The notes: generated by a model not told the origin, from the letters alone. A stretch of 64,000 nt of DNA from Amycolatopsis sp. A133 (GCF_031082405.1 NZ_JAVHJU010000025.1:62001-126000), one strand, 5' to 3'; shown: positions 1-9,491, numbered from the stretch's first letter. Translations and numbers: made by a program.

Positions 1-2140
1 GCGCGGCGGCGAAGTAGTCGCCGACGCCTTCGGCGCTGACGCCCAGGGCGAGCTTCGGGGCGATCTCGCCCGGCAGGTCGTCGTACACGGCTTCGAAAGC
101 GACGTGCGCCACCCGCGAACGGCCGCCGGCCAGCTCGATCAGGCCGCGGTACCAGTCGATCCGCCAGTCGTGCGGGAAGCCGTTCTTGATCGCCAGGTAC
201 TGCGCCGCCTGCAGCTGCCGCTGCGCCTCCGCGAACTCGCCCAGCTCGATCCGGGCGCGCACGATCCGCAGCCGGACCTCGATCGACTCCCGCGGCGCGC
301 CGGCCAGCGCCTCGATGGCGGCGCGCGGGTCGAGCGCGGTCGTGGTGGCGAGCACACCGGCCGCCGGGTCGTCCGTGTCGACCTGCGGAATCGGCAGCCC
401 GGCGACGACCTCGTCCGCTCCGGGCAGCGGCACGCTCGCGCCGGCCTCCGGCACCACCAGCTGCACGCCGAACGTGCGGCTCTCCGGGCCGAACACCGTG
501 GACACGCCGGGCCGCGGCTTGCCGGTGCCGAGCGCCATGATTTCGCGCAGCACCCCGGTGAGCTGGTCGGCCATCTCTTCGGCGGAGAGGAACCGCCGGT
601 CCGGGTCGGTGTGCGTCGCGCGCCGCAGGAACCGGTAGTACGAACCGAACAGCGCGAACAGCGGGACCGCGTCCGGGCCGGGCAGCGTTGTCTTGAACTT
701 GGTGGTGTAGCCGGTGAATTCGAAGCTCAGCACGGCGAGCGTGCGCCCGACGGTGAACAGGTCCGAGGCCACCGACGCGCCCTGCGTCGGCAGTTCCGGG
801 GCGCTGTAGCCGGTGGTGAAGAACAGCGGGCTCTCGTAGTCGTCGGTCCGGCGGACCGCGCCGAGGTCGATCAGCTTCAGCTGCTCGTTGGTCTGGATGA
901 CGTTGTCCGGCTTGAGGTCGCAGTAGAGCAGGCCCTGGCTGTGCAGGTAGCCGAGCGCGGGCAGGATTTCCAGCCCGTACGCGATGACCTGGCCGATCGG
1001 CAGCGGCTCGGGCCGCCGGCTTTCGCGGTGGTGCGCCAGCGCGAGCTGCCGCAGCGACTGGCCGCCGACGTACTCCATGACGATGTAGCCGACGGTCGTG
1101 CCGCTGTGGGCGTCCGGGTGCTGCACGAAGTTGTGGATCTTGACGATGTTCGGGTGCTCGACCTCGGCGAGGAACCGCTGCTCGTTGGCCGCGGCCGCCA
1201 TCGCCGTCGCGTCGCCGGTGTCGATCAGTCCTTTGAGGACGACCCAGCGGTCGCTGACGTTGTGGTCCTGCGCCAGGTAGATCCAGCCCAGTCCGCCGTA
1301 GGCGATCGCGCCGAGCACCTCGTACTGGCCGCCGACGAGCTCGTGCGGCTGCAGCTTCGGGACGAACGAGAACGGCGCGCCGCAGTTCTCGCACTTCCCT
1401 TCCGGCGAACCGGGTTCGCCGTCCTTGCCGCGGCCGACCTTCGTGTTGCAGCTGCCGCAGAACCGCTTTTCCTCCGACACCACCGGGTTCGTCAGCACCG
1501 CGGACGCGGGGTCGCGCGCGGGCACCGGCGGGACGTCGACCAGCCCGGCGCCGAGCCGGCCGCGGCGCGAGCGCGACGTCCGCGACGACGTCCGGCGCGA
1601 AGTGCCGGGGAACGCGCCGGGAACGGAGCTCGAGCCGCTGCCCGTCCCGGTGCCGGTTCCGGTGCCCGTGTGCCGGCCTTCGCTGGTGCGCTCGGGCAGG
1701 ACGCTTTCGGTGCCCGGGTCCGGCAGCGGGGCTCCCGGACCGGTGTCCGGCCGCGGCGCCGGCGGCATGATGCTCTGGGTCTCCGGGGCCGGCGACGCGA
1801 GCACGCTCGTCAGCTGCGGCTCGTCGGGCTGCGGCGGGCGGACGGCCTGCGTCGGCACCGGCGCGACCGGCGGCAGGACGGGGTTCATGCTGCCGGGCGG
1901 CTTGGTCGGATCGTCCGCGCCCGGGATCGGCGCGCCACGCGGCGGCGTCGGCGGACGGCGCACGGGGGCGTGGAACACGGTCTCTTCCCCGCCGGCCGGC
2001 TCGCCGTCGTCGAGGCGGCCGGAGATCGACGGCTCCGGCGTCTCCCACCGCACCGGCGGTGGTGGCTGCCAGTTCGGCGCCGCCACCGGTGGCCTCTCGT
2101 CCGGCGCGGCGTGCCGAGGACGGCGCGGCTCCTCCGACAC
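1..2140 (-). CDS. pknG: Serine/threonine protein kinase PknG (3' end outside window)
   Basis: Cytosolic kinase that in mycobacteria acts downstream of the amino-acid sensor GlnX/GlnH to control 2-oxoglutarate metabolism through GarA. Read from a GTG at 2140 preceded by GGGAGG. The first ~220 residues are Pro/Gly/Thr-rich and disordered. A rubredoxin-like metal site follows (Cys228-x2-Cys231 and Cys250-x2-Cys253). The kinase domain starts with a PknG-type glycine loop (AYGGLGWIYLAQ) and has the catalytic CDLKPDN (Asp near 408) and LIDLGAVR. A TPR-like helical C-terminus follows, and the frame leaves the window at base 1 after about 713 codons; the family is about 750 residues. It is the last gene of a glnX-glnH-pknG operon with the same order as in mycobacteria. 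Identity is strong; only the C-terminus is missing. Confidence 0.95.
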   Translation of the reverse strand, partial: MSEEPRRPRHAAPDERPPVAAPNWQPPPPVRWETPEPSISGRLDDGEPAGGEETVFHAPVRRPPTPPRGAPIPGADDPTKPPGSMNPVLPPVAPVPTQAVRPPQPDEPQLTSVLASPAPETQSIMPPAPRPDTGPGAPLPDPGTESVLPERTSEGRHTGTGTGTGTGSGSSSVPGAFPGTSRRTSSRTSRSRRGRLGAGLVDVPPVPARDPASAVLTNPVVSEEKRFCGSCNTKVGRGKDGEPGSPEGKCENCGAPFSFVPKLQPHELVGGQYEVLGAIAYGGLGWIYLAQDHNVSDRWVVLKGLIDTGDATAMAAAANEQRFLAEVEHPNIVKIHNFVQHPDAHSGTTVGYIVMEYVGGQSLRQLALAHHRESRRPEPLPIGQVIAYGLEILPALGYLHSQGLLYCDLKPDNVIQTNEQLKLIDLGAVRRTDDYESPLFFTTGYSAPELPTQGASVASDLFTVGRTLAVLSFEFTGYTTKFKTTLPGPDAVPLFALFGSYYRFLRRATHTDPDRRFLSAEEMADQLTGVLREIMALGTGKPRPGVSTVFGPESRTFGVQLVVPEAGASVPLPGADEVVAGLPIPQVDTDDPAAGVLATTTALDPRAAIEALAGAPRESIEVRLRIVRARIELGEFAEAQRQLQAAQYLAIKNGFPHDWRIDWYRGLIELAGGRSRVAHVAFEAVYDDLPGEIAPKLALGVSAEGVGDYFAAA

Positions 2141-2195
2141 TGCTACCTCCCAGATCCCCGACGACGTGCGGGAATCGATCCTAGTCGCGACCGGC

Positions 2196-3170
2196 TCACT
2201 GGTACTGCGGCTGCGGCGGCGAAGCCGGCCCCAGTGAAGGCTCCACCCAGCGGCGGTAGCTGTTCTGCCAGGAGCCGCTGTTGCGGATGTTGTCGAGCAC
2301 GGCGTTGACGAACTTGACCATGTCCTCGTTGTCCTTCGGCACGCCGATGCCGTAGTTCTCCTGCGTGAACTGGTCGCCGACGACCTGCAGCGTCGGGTCC
2401 TGCGCGGCCATCCCGGCGAGGATCGTGTCGTCGGTCGAGACCGCCTCCACCTGGCCCTGCTGGAGCATCACCAGGCAGTCCGACCAGTTGTCCACCGAGA
2501 CCGCCACCGGCTTCGCCGGGTCCGTCGCGATCTTCGCCAGCGACGTCGACTTCTTCGCCGCGCACACCTTCTTGCCGCTCAGGTCGGCCAGCTTCGTCGC
2601 CTTCGACTCCTTCGTCACCAGCAGCCGCTGGCCCGCGACGTAGTAGACCGAGGAGAAGGCGACGTCCTTCTTGCGCGCGCAGGTGATGCTGTAGGTCCGG
2701 ACCACGATGTCGACCTGGTGCTGCATCAGGACGTCCTGGCGCTGCGACGAGGTGATCGCGCGGAACTGGACGCGGCCCTCGGGCGCGCCGAAGATCGAGC
2801 GGGCGATCTCGTTGACCAGGTCGATGTCGAAGCCCTCGAGGTTGCCCGAGGTGGGGTTGCGGAAGCCGAACAGGTAGGTCGTCTGATCGACGCCGGCGAT
2901 GAGCTTGCCGCGTTCCTTGATCTTCGCCATGGTCGAGCCGTCGGGGATCGACGTGCCCTTGTCCGGCGACAGGCTGGCCAGCGGGTTGCAGCTGGTGTCG
3001 CTGCCGCCGCCGGCCGCCGCGTCCGGGCCGCCGACGTGCGCGGGCTGCGGCCAGGCCGCGTCGCCGACCGGGGCCGGGTCGACCGGTTTCCCGGGGCTGC
3101 CGCAGGACGCCGCCAGCAGCGCGACGACCGCCAGCACACCTGCCCGGACCGTGATGCCCCGCCTGTTCAC
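2196..3170 (-). CDS. glnH: Glutamate/amino-acid-binding lipoprotein GlnH
   Basis: Extracellular substrate-binding lipoprotein, 324 residues. The start is a GTG whose bases overlap the glnX stop (GTGA), giving a signal peptide with lipobox LLAASC (Cys23). The mature part is a type II periplasmic-binding fold of the glutamate/aspartate family (KIKERGKLIAGVDQTTYLFGF at its start, split by the usual two lobes). In mycobacteria GlnH binds aspartate/glutamate and passes the signal through GlnX to PknG; the same role is inferred here from conserved gene order. There is no ABC permease or ATPase next to it, which fits a sensor and not a transporter. Confidence 0.92.
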   Translation of the reverse strand: MNRRGITVRAGVLAVVALLAASCGSPGKPVDPAPVGDAAWPQPAHVGGPDAAAGGGSDTSCNPLASLSPDKGTSIPDGSTMAKIKERGKLIAGVDQTTYLFGFRNPTSGNLEGFDIDLVNEIARSIFGAPEGRVQFRAITSSQRQDVLMQHQVDIVVRTYSITCARKKDVAFSSVYYVAGQRLLVTKESKATKLADLSGKKVCAAKKSTSLAKIATDPAKPVAVSVDNWSDCLVMLQQGQVEAVSTDDTILAGMAAQDPTLQVVGDQFTQENYGIGVPKDNEDMVKFVNAVLDNIRNSGSWQNSYRRWVEPSLGPASPPQPQYQ

Positions 3171-4585
3171 CGGTACTCCCTCAGTCGCTCCCGGATCCCC
3201 ATGGTGACACCTGCCGCGGCCACGACGGCCAGCACGGCCAAGCCGGGCGCGAGGAGCGTCAGCGCGCGGTCGCCGTTGTGGGTGTCGTCGAGGAATTCCT
3301 GCCTGCCGACGTCGATGGCGGCCTGGAGGCTGTCGTCGAGCCGCCGGAACGCCGGCGCCGAACCGTCGGTCTTGTCCTCCAGCACGGCGAAGTCGACGGC
3401 TTCCTGGTACTGGCCGGCGTCGTCCTGGGCGCGGACTTCCTTGTGCGCCTTGAGCCAGTCGTTCGCGGCCTTCGTCGCGTCGGCGACCTTCGCGACGCCG
3501 TTGCCGTCCTTGATCAGGCCGCGGGCTTCGCCGAGCAGGCCGCCCTGGCCGTCGGGGCCGACGAGCTGGACGGCGTTGGCGCCGAAGTCCTTCTCGTACG
3601 CCGCGCCGTCGCCGCGGGCGACCAGCGTCAGCGTTTCGTCCGCACGGGCCTGCAGCGCGGCGATCCGCGCCCGGACCAGCACGTCGACGCGGTGCGAACC
3701 GTCGTCCTGGCCGCTGCCCACCAGGCTGCCCTGCACGACCAGCGCGACCGCGCCCCACAGCAGGGAAACCACGACGGCGGCCGTGGCGATGACGAGCCCG
3801 ACGTTGAGCAGCCGGTTCGTGCGCCGGGTCAGGTGGACCTGCGCCACGACGAGCGCGGCCAGCAGCGCGACCACGAGGATCGTGGCGAGCCACGGGAACC
3901 CGGTGGCGCTGTCCTGCTCATCGATCAGCCGCTCGGTGTCGACGCGGTAGAGGTCTTGCGCGGCGGGCAGGATCTTCGCCCGCATCAGCTCGGACGCCTC
4001 GCGCAGGTAGGACGCACCGACCGGGTAGCCGAGCCGGTTGTTCGCCCGGGCCGTCTCGACGAGCCCGGTGTAGACGGGCAGCGACTGGTTGAGGACGTCG
4101 ACCGGAGCGGCCGCGTCGGCGACGTCCGAGGCGTCGGAGGCGGCCTTGGCGAGCGCGGCGCCGGCTTCGGCGACGTCACGCTCGTAGCGCTGGCGGAGTT
4201 CGGGGGGTTCGGTGCCGATGGAGAGGAACGCGCTCGCGGCGGTCGCGTCGGCGTCCGAGAGCGAGCGGTAGACCTGCTGCGCGGCGGCGGCGAGGGGCTC
4301 GCGGTGGTCGATGACGCCGCTGATCGTGTCGTCGCGGTCCTGCACCGACAGCGTCGCGACGAGCCCGGCCACGAGCGAAAGCAGCACCAGCCCGACGGCG
4401 ATCACGGTGAGCCTGCCGGGGGTGGTCGCGGCGGACCGGATGACCGCGCGCACCCCCTGGCCCGGCAGGTCGAGCAGCCCCAGCAGGCCGCTGCGGCCCC
4501 CGGGGCGGTCGCGGCCGTCCGGCGGCGACGGTGGGGGTCCCGGCGCGGGCGCCGTGGGCCCCGGGGCCGTCGCAGTGCTGGTCAT
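3167..4585 (-). CDS. glnX: Membrane sensor protein GlnX
   Basis: Integral membrane protein of 472 residues linking GlnH outside to PknG inside. I choose the ATG at 4585 (GGGGGAGG about 8 nt upstream); a longer frame reaching 4720 has no supporting ribosome site. After a Pro/Ala-rich cytosolic N-terminus come a membrane helix near residues 60-82, an extracellular helical region, two central helices (near PWLATILVVALLAAL and LLNVGLVIATAAVVV), a second extracellular helical region and a final helix close to the C-terminus. No catalytic domain is visible. It is the first gene of the operon and its stop overlaps the glnH start by 4 nt, so the two are translationally coupled. Confidence 0.88.
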   Translation of the reverse strand: MTSTATAPGPTAPAPGPPPSPPDGRDRPGGRSGLLGLLDLPGQGVRAVIRSAATTPGRLTVIAVGLVLLSLVAGLVATLSVQDRDDTISGVIDHREPLAAAAQQVYRSLSDADATAASAFLSIGTEPPELRQRYERDVAEAGAALAKAASDASDVADAAAPVDVLNQSLPVYTGLVETARANNRLGYPVGASYLREASELMRAKILPAAQDLYRVDTERLIDEQDSATGFPWLATILVVALLAALVVAQVHLTRRTNRLLNVGLVIATAAVVVSLLWGAVALVVQGSLVGSGQDDGSHRVDVLVRARIAALQARADETLTLVARGDGAAYEKDFGANAVQLVGPDGQGGLLGEARGLIKDGNGVAKVADATKAANDWLKAHKEVRAQDDAGQYQEAVDFAVLEDKTDGSAPAFRRLDDSLQAAIDVGRQEFLDDTHNGDRALTLLAPGLAVLAVVAAAGVTMGIRERLREYR

Positions 4586-4775
4586 CCCCGAATTCCTCCC
4601 CCTGCCGTCCGGGACTTCGCCCCGGACCCGGGGGCTTCGCCACCCGGAGCCCCCGAAAAGATCGCTGTGAGCCGTACCCGCAGAAGGTAGCCGAGTCGCC
4701 GCGCGCGCAGCCACCGACACCGCCCGCTGTCACCAGCACGTGATCTCGCGTGGGTGTTCCGGCCCACCCCGTTGC

Positions 4776-5906
4776 TCAGCCGGGCACTTCCGCCAGCACG
4801 CGCCAGTCGCCGTCTTCCGGGCCCGACGTCAGCGTGCCGCCGGCGAGGGCGAGCCGCTCCCGCATGCCGGCCAGGCCGAATCCTTCACCTGTCCGGGTGA
4901 GTGGCCCGAGTGCGTTGCGGACGTCGAGCCGGACGACGCCGGGTGCGTGGCTCAGCCGCATCCGGACGTCCTCGCCCGGCGCGTGCTTCCCGGCGTTCGT
5001 CAGGGCTTCCCGCGCGATGCCGATCAAGGCGACGACCGCCGCGGACGGCAGCGGCCTGATTTCGCCGCCGGCGTCGAAAGCCACGGTGACGTGGTGGTCG
5101 CGGGCGTGGGCGGCGGCCGCCGCGGCGAGGGTTTCGGTGAGCGGCCGGACGTCCCGGCGGAGCGCGGCGACGGCGTCCCGCGCCTCGGCCAGCCCGTCCG
5201 CGGCGAGCCGCCGCGACCGCCGGACGGACCGCACCGCACCGTCCACATCGGACCGTTCGGTCAGCAGCGCCTCGGCGAGTTCGAGCTGCACCCCCAGCGC
5301 GCCGAGGGAATGCGCCAGGACGTCGTGGAGCTCGCGGGCGATCCGGGTGCGTTCGTCGAGCGCGGCGGCGCGGGCGTGTTCGGCCTGCGCGAGCCGCGTC
5401 TGCTCCAGCAGCGCCCGTGCCTGCGTCGCTTGCACCTCGTACTGGCGGCGGTTGAGCCCGAGCAGCACCAGCAGCAGCATCACGGCGGGGTCCGCGAGCG
5501 TCTGGCCGAGGGACTGCCCGGCGAGAGCGTGCGACGTCACCGCGAGCGCGACGTCCAGCAGCCCGAACCCGAGGATCGTCCCGACGCCGACCGACGTGAG
5601 CGTCGCGAGCCGGCCGAGGGCGATGACGGACAGCAGGATCGCCGAGGAGTCCCCGGCCCACCCGACGATCGCCGCCGGCAGCGCGCTCGTGACGGCGAGC
5701 AGCGCGGCCGCCGTCTTCGGCCGACGGGGTGCGAGGAGGACGAAGCCCAGCCAACAGGCGCTCGTGACGCCGTACGCGGTCCAGATGCGCGGGTCCGCTT
5801 CGCGGGCGGTGAGCAGCGTCGCGGCGAAGAAGAGCGTGCCGAGCAGCTGCACCACGAGCCAGCTCGGCGCGATGGTGTCGGGCAGGCGTTTCGGCACGGG
5901 CTCCAT
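4776..5906 (-). CDS. Two-component sensor histidine kinase (HisKA_3/NarL type)
   Basis: Membrane histidine kinase, 376 residues from the ATG at 5906 (MEPVPKRLPD). Several hydrophobic helices fill the first ~170 residues, followed by a coiled segment and the HisKA_3 motif ARELHDVLAHSLGALGVQLE with the phosphoacceptor His. The HATPase_c domain has an N box (EALTNAGKHA) and a G box (GFGLAGMRERL). No response regulator of the NarL/LuxR class lies beside it, which is unusual because these kinases are normally co-transcribed with one. The gene upstream on the same strand is a GAF regulator separated by only 19 nt, so they may share a transcript. The signal is unknown. Confidence 0.88.
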   Translation of the reverse strand: MEPVPKRLPDTIAPSWLVVQLLGTLFFAATLLTAREADPRIWTAYGVTSACWLGFVLLAPRRPKTAAALLAVTSALPAAIVGWAGDSSAILLSVIALGRLATLTSVGVGTILGFGLLDVALAVTSHALAGQSLGQTLADPAVMLLLVLLGLNRRQYEVQATQARALLEQTRLAQAEHARAAALDERTRIARELHDVLAHSLGALGVQLELAEALLTERSDVDGAVRSVRRSRRLAADGLAEARDAVAALRRDVRPLTETLAAAAAAHARDHHVTVAFDAGGEIRPLPSAAVVALIGIAREALTNAGKHAPGEDVRMRLSHAPGVVRLDVRNALGPLTRTGEGFGLAGMRERLALAGGTLTSGPEDGDWRVLAEVPG

Positions 5907-5925
5907 GATCCCCGCCGCCGGGGCG

Positions 5926-7188
5926 TCAGCCGCGGATGGCCGGGGCGAGCGAGTGCGGGAGGACGGCTTCGGGAGTCGGCGGCCGCCGGACCACCACCTC
6001 GACTTCGTCGGCGAAGCGGTACGGCTTCGCGCCGAGGATGCTGCCGAAGTGTCGGCGCAGCCGGGACATCTCGGCGCGGACGGTGACCGTGCGGCCGGCG
6101 TCGCCGAACAGGTCGGCCGACAGCTCGGACGCCGACCGGCCGTCGCGGTGGCTGGCCAGCACGTACAGCACCTCGGCGTGGCGCGGGCTGAGCCGGTGCG
6201 TCCAGGTCCCGGCCGCACTGGCCACGGTGAGCTCGGGCTCGCGCGGCGACCGGACGTCGAGCACGACGCGGGTGGGCGGCGCGGCCTCGTCGTCGGTCAG
6301 CCGGATCAGCCAGCCGCCGGGCACCGGCTCGGCCGAGCAGCCGCCGTACGCCGGCAGCCACACCCGGCCGGGCGCGAGGCCGGTCGGCAACGCGATCCGG
6401 TCGGCCGGCGCGAGCCCGGCGGCCGCGGCGACCCAGCCGTGTTCGTCGGCCACCACCGCCCGCCCGCCGGCCTTGGCGAGGACCGGCACGGCGAAGCCGC
6501 GAAGCCGTTCGAGCTCGGTTAGGTGAGTGGTGCGCAACTGGGCCTCCGCCAGCCGCGTCACGGCGTCGACCAGCGCCAACGTCGTCGCGTGGACGGTCGA
6601 AGCCGGCCCGGAGAGGTCGACGACGCCGAGCAGCCTGCCGTCCCGCGGGTCGCGCAGCGGCGCGGCCGCGCACGTCCAGGAGTGCTGGGCCCGGACGTAG
6701 TGCTCGGCGGAGTACACCTGCACCGCCCGGCGCGCGACCAGCGCGGTGCCGATGGCGTTGGTGCCGACGGACTCCTCCTGCCAATCGACGCCTTCGACGA
6801 ACCCGAGCGAGTCGGCCCGGCGGCGGACCGCGGCGCTGCCGTCGCGCCAGAGGATTTTCCCGCCGGCGTCGCCGATCACCATGATGTACGCGGCCTGCTC
6901 GGCGAGGCTGATCAGGCCGCTGCGCAGGATCGGCAGCGCCTCGGCCAGCCCGCTCGCGCGACGGCGGGCTTCCAGCTGCTCGAACGTCAAGACGGGCGCG
7001 GCGGCCCGGCTGTCCGGATCCATGCCGAGGCGGCGCATCCGCTGCCAGGACGCGCCGATGACGGCCCGTGGACGGCTGGGCAGTACCCGGCCGTTCAGCG
7101 CCGCTTCGTGCACTTGCGCGAGGACACGGGCGTGCCGCCGGGGATCCACCCCGGCCGGCAACGCCGCCTCGAGGTCTTGCTGCCCCAA
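5926..7188 (-). CDS. GAF-domain transcriptional regulator (AcoR-like N-terminus)
   Basis: A 420-residue regulator. The first ~100 residues match the conserved N-terminus of AcoR-type activators (RPRAVIGASWQRMRRLGMDP), followed by a GAF domain (near DWQEESVGTNAIGTALV) and a C-terminal winged helix-turn-helix (ASELSADLFGDAGRTVTVRAEMSRLRRHFG). The sigma-54 AAA+ domain of true AcoR is absent, as is common in actinobacterial relatives. It lies next to the E1-alpha-like and acoX genes on the same strand, so control of that acetoin-like pathway is a reasonable inference. The ligand is unknown. Confidence 0.82.
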   Translation of the reverse strand: MGQQDLEAALPAGVDPRRHARVLAQVHEAALNGRVLPSRPRAVIGASWQRMRRLGMDPDSRAAAPVLTFEQLEARRRASGLAEALPILRSGLISLAEQAAYIMVIGDAGGKILWRDGSAAVRRRADSLGFVEGVDWQEESVGTNAIGTALVARRAVQVYSAEHYVRAQHSWTCAAAPLRDPRDGRLLGVVDLSGPASTVHATTLALVDAVTRLAEAQLRTTHLTELERLRGFAVPVLAKAGGRAVVADEHGWVAAAAGLAPADRIALPTGLAPGRVWLPAYGGCSAEPVPGGWLIRLTDDEAAPPTRVVLDVRSPREPELTVASAAGTWTHRLSPRHAEVLYVLASHRDGRSASELSADLFGDAGRTVTVRAEMSRLRRHFGSILGAKPYRFADEVEVVVRRPPTPEAVLPHSLAPAIRG

Positions 7189-7284
7189 CCGCCGCTCCTT
7201 GTGCTGTGCCTCCTCGGAGTCTGCCGTTTCGGTCGGATGATCGGTAGGTGGCGCTCGTCGCGCTCTCGCTCCGGCTCGGGCCGG

Positions 7285-8040
7285 TCAGTACAAGACGTAG
7301 ACGTCGGTCTCCAGGCCGCCCGGTGCGGATTTCGACGTGGCGACCGAGTCCTCGACGAGTTCGGTGACTTCGGCGTCGATGACGTCGAGGGCGTGTTCTC
7401 CCAGCTCACCGCTGTCGGTGACGCGGGTGCGGAACCGCAGGAGGCAGTCGACGGCGTACCGGGGGAACACGGCTTCGATCAGCGTCGGGCCGCCGCCGTC
7501 GCGAGCACGGCCGACCGCCTCGCCCGCCGTTTCGTGCACGGAGAAAAAGTCGGATCCGTCGACGACGACCCCCGGCACACCGAGCCCGGCGGCCCGATCG
7601 GCGTAGCCGGGGTGCTCCGTGACGAAGATCGCGGGAAGGTTCCAGGCCGACGCGATGTTCAGCGCGGCAGGCGTCGTGCCCGGGCCGTCCCCGAGAAACG
7701 CCACCCCGACACCGCCGGTGTCCTGCTGTTTCGCGGCGATCGCGGCGCCGCAGATCAGCAGCGGGACGCTGCCGGGCGTGTCGGTCACGACGTGCCGGTG
7801 CTGCCGGATCTCGGCCAGGACGGCCTTGAGGTCGTCGACGCCCTTGGCGATGCGCTGACCGTGGCGGCGGTGGGTGCCGGCGATGGCGTCGCGGTCGTCG
7901 AGGTGGAGGCAGACGCCGGCGGCCAAGGCTTCCTCCCCGGTGTACCGGGACTCCGGAACTTCGCCGGGCACGCGCACCCGCTCCTCGAAGGCGCGGATGG
8001 TGCGCATCACGCGATACGCACCCCGCAGGGCGTCCGTCAT
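7285..8040 (-). CDS. Shortened TPP-dependent dehydrogenase E1-alpha-like protein
   Basis: Resembles the alpha subunit of acetoin/pyruvate dehydrogenase E1 (RTIRAFEERV near the start, TGEEALAAGVCLHL, GTHRRHGQRIAKGV, and TPP motif FLGDGPGTTPAALNIASAW). It has 251 residues against about 320-330 in the family. The glycine-rich segment normally following the AKGVD block and the part after the TPP motif are missing, and the Asn-Asn ending the TPP motif is replaced (EHP). The ATG at 8040 overlaps the acoX stop by 4 nt. No E1-beta or E2 gene is present in the window. It may be a degenerate or specialised TPP-binding protein; a working dehydrogenase is not assured. Confidence 0.78.
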   Translation of the reverse strand: MTDALRGAYRVMRTIRAFEERVRVPGEVPESRYTGEEALAAGVCLHLDDRDAIAGTHRRHGQRIAKGVDDLKAVLAEIRQHRHVVTDTPGSVPLLICGAAIAAKQQDTGGVGVAFLGDGPGTTPAALNIASAWNLPAIFVTEHPGYADRAAGLGVPGVVVDGSDFFSVHETAGEAVGRARDGGGPTLIEAVFPRYAVDCLLRFRTRVTDSGELGEHALDVIDAEVTELVEDSVATSKSAPGGLETDVYVLY

Positions 8041-9071
8041 CTTCGGCGCTCCTTCCCCGGTTCGGTATCCGTGCGCAGCAGCCCTTTCCGCGCCGCCTCC
8101 GCCATCGCCGCCCGGACGTCGACGACCCACGGCCCGTCCGGCTTGAGCTCGACGAACGCGCTCTCCCCGGTCTTGAGCTCGAGTTCACGCTCGCCGTCGA
8201 GCGCGATGACCCCGCCCGCCGCGGCGAGCTCGACGCGCACGCCGGGCCGCAGCAGGCCCCAGCCGCGCACCCCGACCGGCCGCACGAGCCCGGGCGCGAT
8301 CGGCGCGTGCACGACGTACGGCGTCTCCCCGACCGGGCCGAGCTGGAGCGCGACGCCGTCCGGGCTGGACCGCGGGCTCGGGCAAAGCTGGCCTGGCACG
8401 CTCGACAGGCCGATGCCGTCAGGCTCGGCGAAGGTGCAGTACAGCTCGGTGAGCGACGACGGGTCCCACAGCGCCCGCGCCCCGATGTGCCTGCTCAGCG
8501 ACACGCAGACGTCGACGAGCGCGATCTCGCGGCGTGCCTTCGTGACAACTTCGAGCACGCTGACGCGGTGCGTGACGAGATCGGGATCGATCTGCCCGGC
8601 GGCGATCAGCCCGGCAGCCAGGCCGGCGACGGTCGCCTCCCGCATCTGCGGGAAGGCGTTGTTGGTCCCGGTGGAGAGGGCGAGGAGCGGCACGTCTTCG
8701 CAGGCCGCGGCGGCTACGCGGGCGGTCCCGTCCCCGCCGAGGACGACGATGACCCCGGCGCCGGCCTCGACCATCCGGCGCACCGCGTTCGTCGTGTCGG
8801 CGGCGGTGCCGGTGATGGGGTCGTCCTCGCAGAAGTCGACCTTCGGCCAGGTGCCGCCGCGGCCGAGCGCGCGCAGGACCGTGGCGGAGATCCCACCGAG
8901 ATCGGTCGAGACGAGGACGCGGTCGAGCCCGGTGACGGCGAACGCCGCCAGCAGCCGCTGGACCATGTTCGCCTTTTCCGCGGTGGGGAACACCGACGCC
9001 TGCGCGACCAGCCGGCGGATGTCGCGCCCCGAAGCGGGGTTCGCAACGATCCCCGCCACCGTTTCGCCCAC
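8037..9071 (-). CDS. acoX: Acetoin catabolism protein AcoX (NAD kinase-like fold)
   Basis: AcoX-family protein of 344 residues. The N-terminal domain has the ATP-NAD kinase-like fold with GGDGTARVAAAACEDVPLLAL and LSTGTNNAFP; the remainder is a beta-rich C-terminal domain. AcoX genes accompany acetoin dehydrogenase operons in many bacteria, but their biochemical function is not settled. Here it is the first gene of a coupled pair with the E1-alpha-like gene (ATGA overlap). The promoter must lie in the ~195-bp gap before it (9072-9266), in which I see no other gene. Confidence 0.85.
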   Translation of the reverse strand: MGETVAGIVANPASGRDIRRLVAQASVFPTAEKANMVQRLLAAFAVTGLDRVLVSTDLGGISATVLRALGRGGTWPKVDFCEDDPITGTAADTTNAVRRMVEAGAGVIVVLGGDGTARVAAAACEDVPLLALSTGTNNAFPQMREATVAGLAAGLIAAGQIDPDLVTHRVSVLEVVTKARREIALVDVCVSLSRHIGARALWDPSSLTELYCTFAEPDGIGLSSVPGQLCPSPRSSPDGVALQLGPVGETPYVVHAPIAPGLVRPVGVRGWGLLRPGVRVELAAAGGVIALDGERELELKTGESAFVELKPDGPWVVDVRAAMAEAARKGLLRTDTEPGKERRR

Positions 9072-9266
9072 CTGACCTCCCGTTCCGTCATCGGAGAACA
9101 GGAGACCCCGTGATCCGCCGGAGCGGAAGGGTTGCAGAGCGTTGCAGTGGTCGTTCGATTACGCGGCGGAGCGACACGGATCACACGGCGCGTCTCACCC
9201 AGTGGTCTCCAGTGGACTGTCCAACCTGGAGGGGGAAGCTCACCGAGGCAAAATCCCGGCGAGCGG

Positions 9267-9491
9267 CTACGGGACCAGGTCGACCGCGCCCTCGTAGGTG
9301 AAGCCCGCTTCCTCGACCGCCGCGCGGACGTCGTCCTCCGCCAGCGCGTCTTCGGCTCGCACGAGGACCCGGCCGGTCACGACGTCGACTTCCACTTCGG
9401 CTACGCCGGGCAGCGCGGTGATTTCTCCGGTGACCGACTGGGCGCAGTGCCCGCAGTTCATCCCGGAAACGGTGCAGCCGTGCTCGATCAT
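9267..9491 (-). CDS. Heavy-metal-associated (CopZ-like) protein
   Basis: Small cytosolic ferredoxin-like HMA-domain protein of 74 residues. The metal site is GMNCGHC (the Cys-x2-Cys near residues 13-16), typical of Cu(I) chaperones and of the N-termini of copper ATPases. No copper ATPase or CsoR regulator is near. It converges on the same hairpin that ends the cold-shock gene transcript. Confidence 0.85.
   Translation of the reverse strand: MIEHGCTVSGMNCGHCAQSVTGEITALPGVAEVEVDVVTGRVLVRAEDALAEDDVRAAVEEAGFTYEGAVDLVP

Noticed and set aside
104..2308. Plus-strand 734-codon frame opposite pknG
   Set aside because: Arg/Ala/Gly-rich shadow of a clear kinase gene on the other strand; no ribosome site or domain.
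4740..6522. Plus-strand frames opposite the histidine kinase
   Set aside because: Antisense shadows; the minus strand shows intact H, N and G boxes.
6523..9075. Plus-strand 850-codon frame
   Set aside because: Antisense to the GAF regulator, E1-alpha-like and acoX genes, all with recognisable domains; composition is typical of high-GC shadows.
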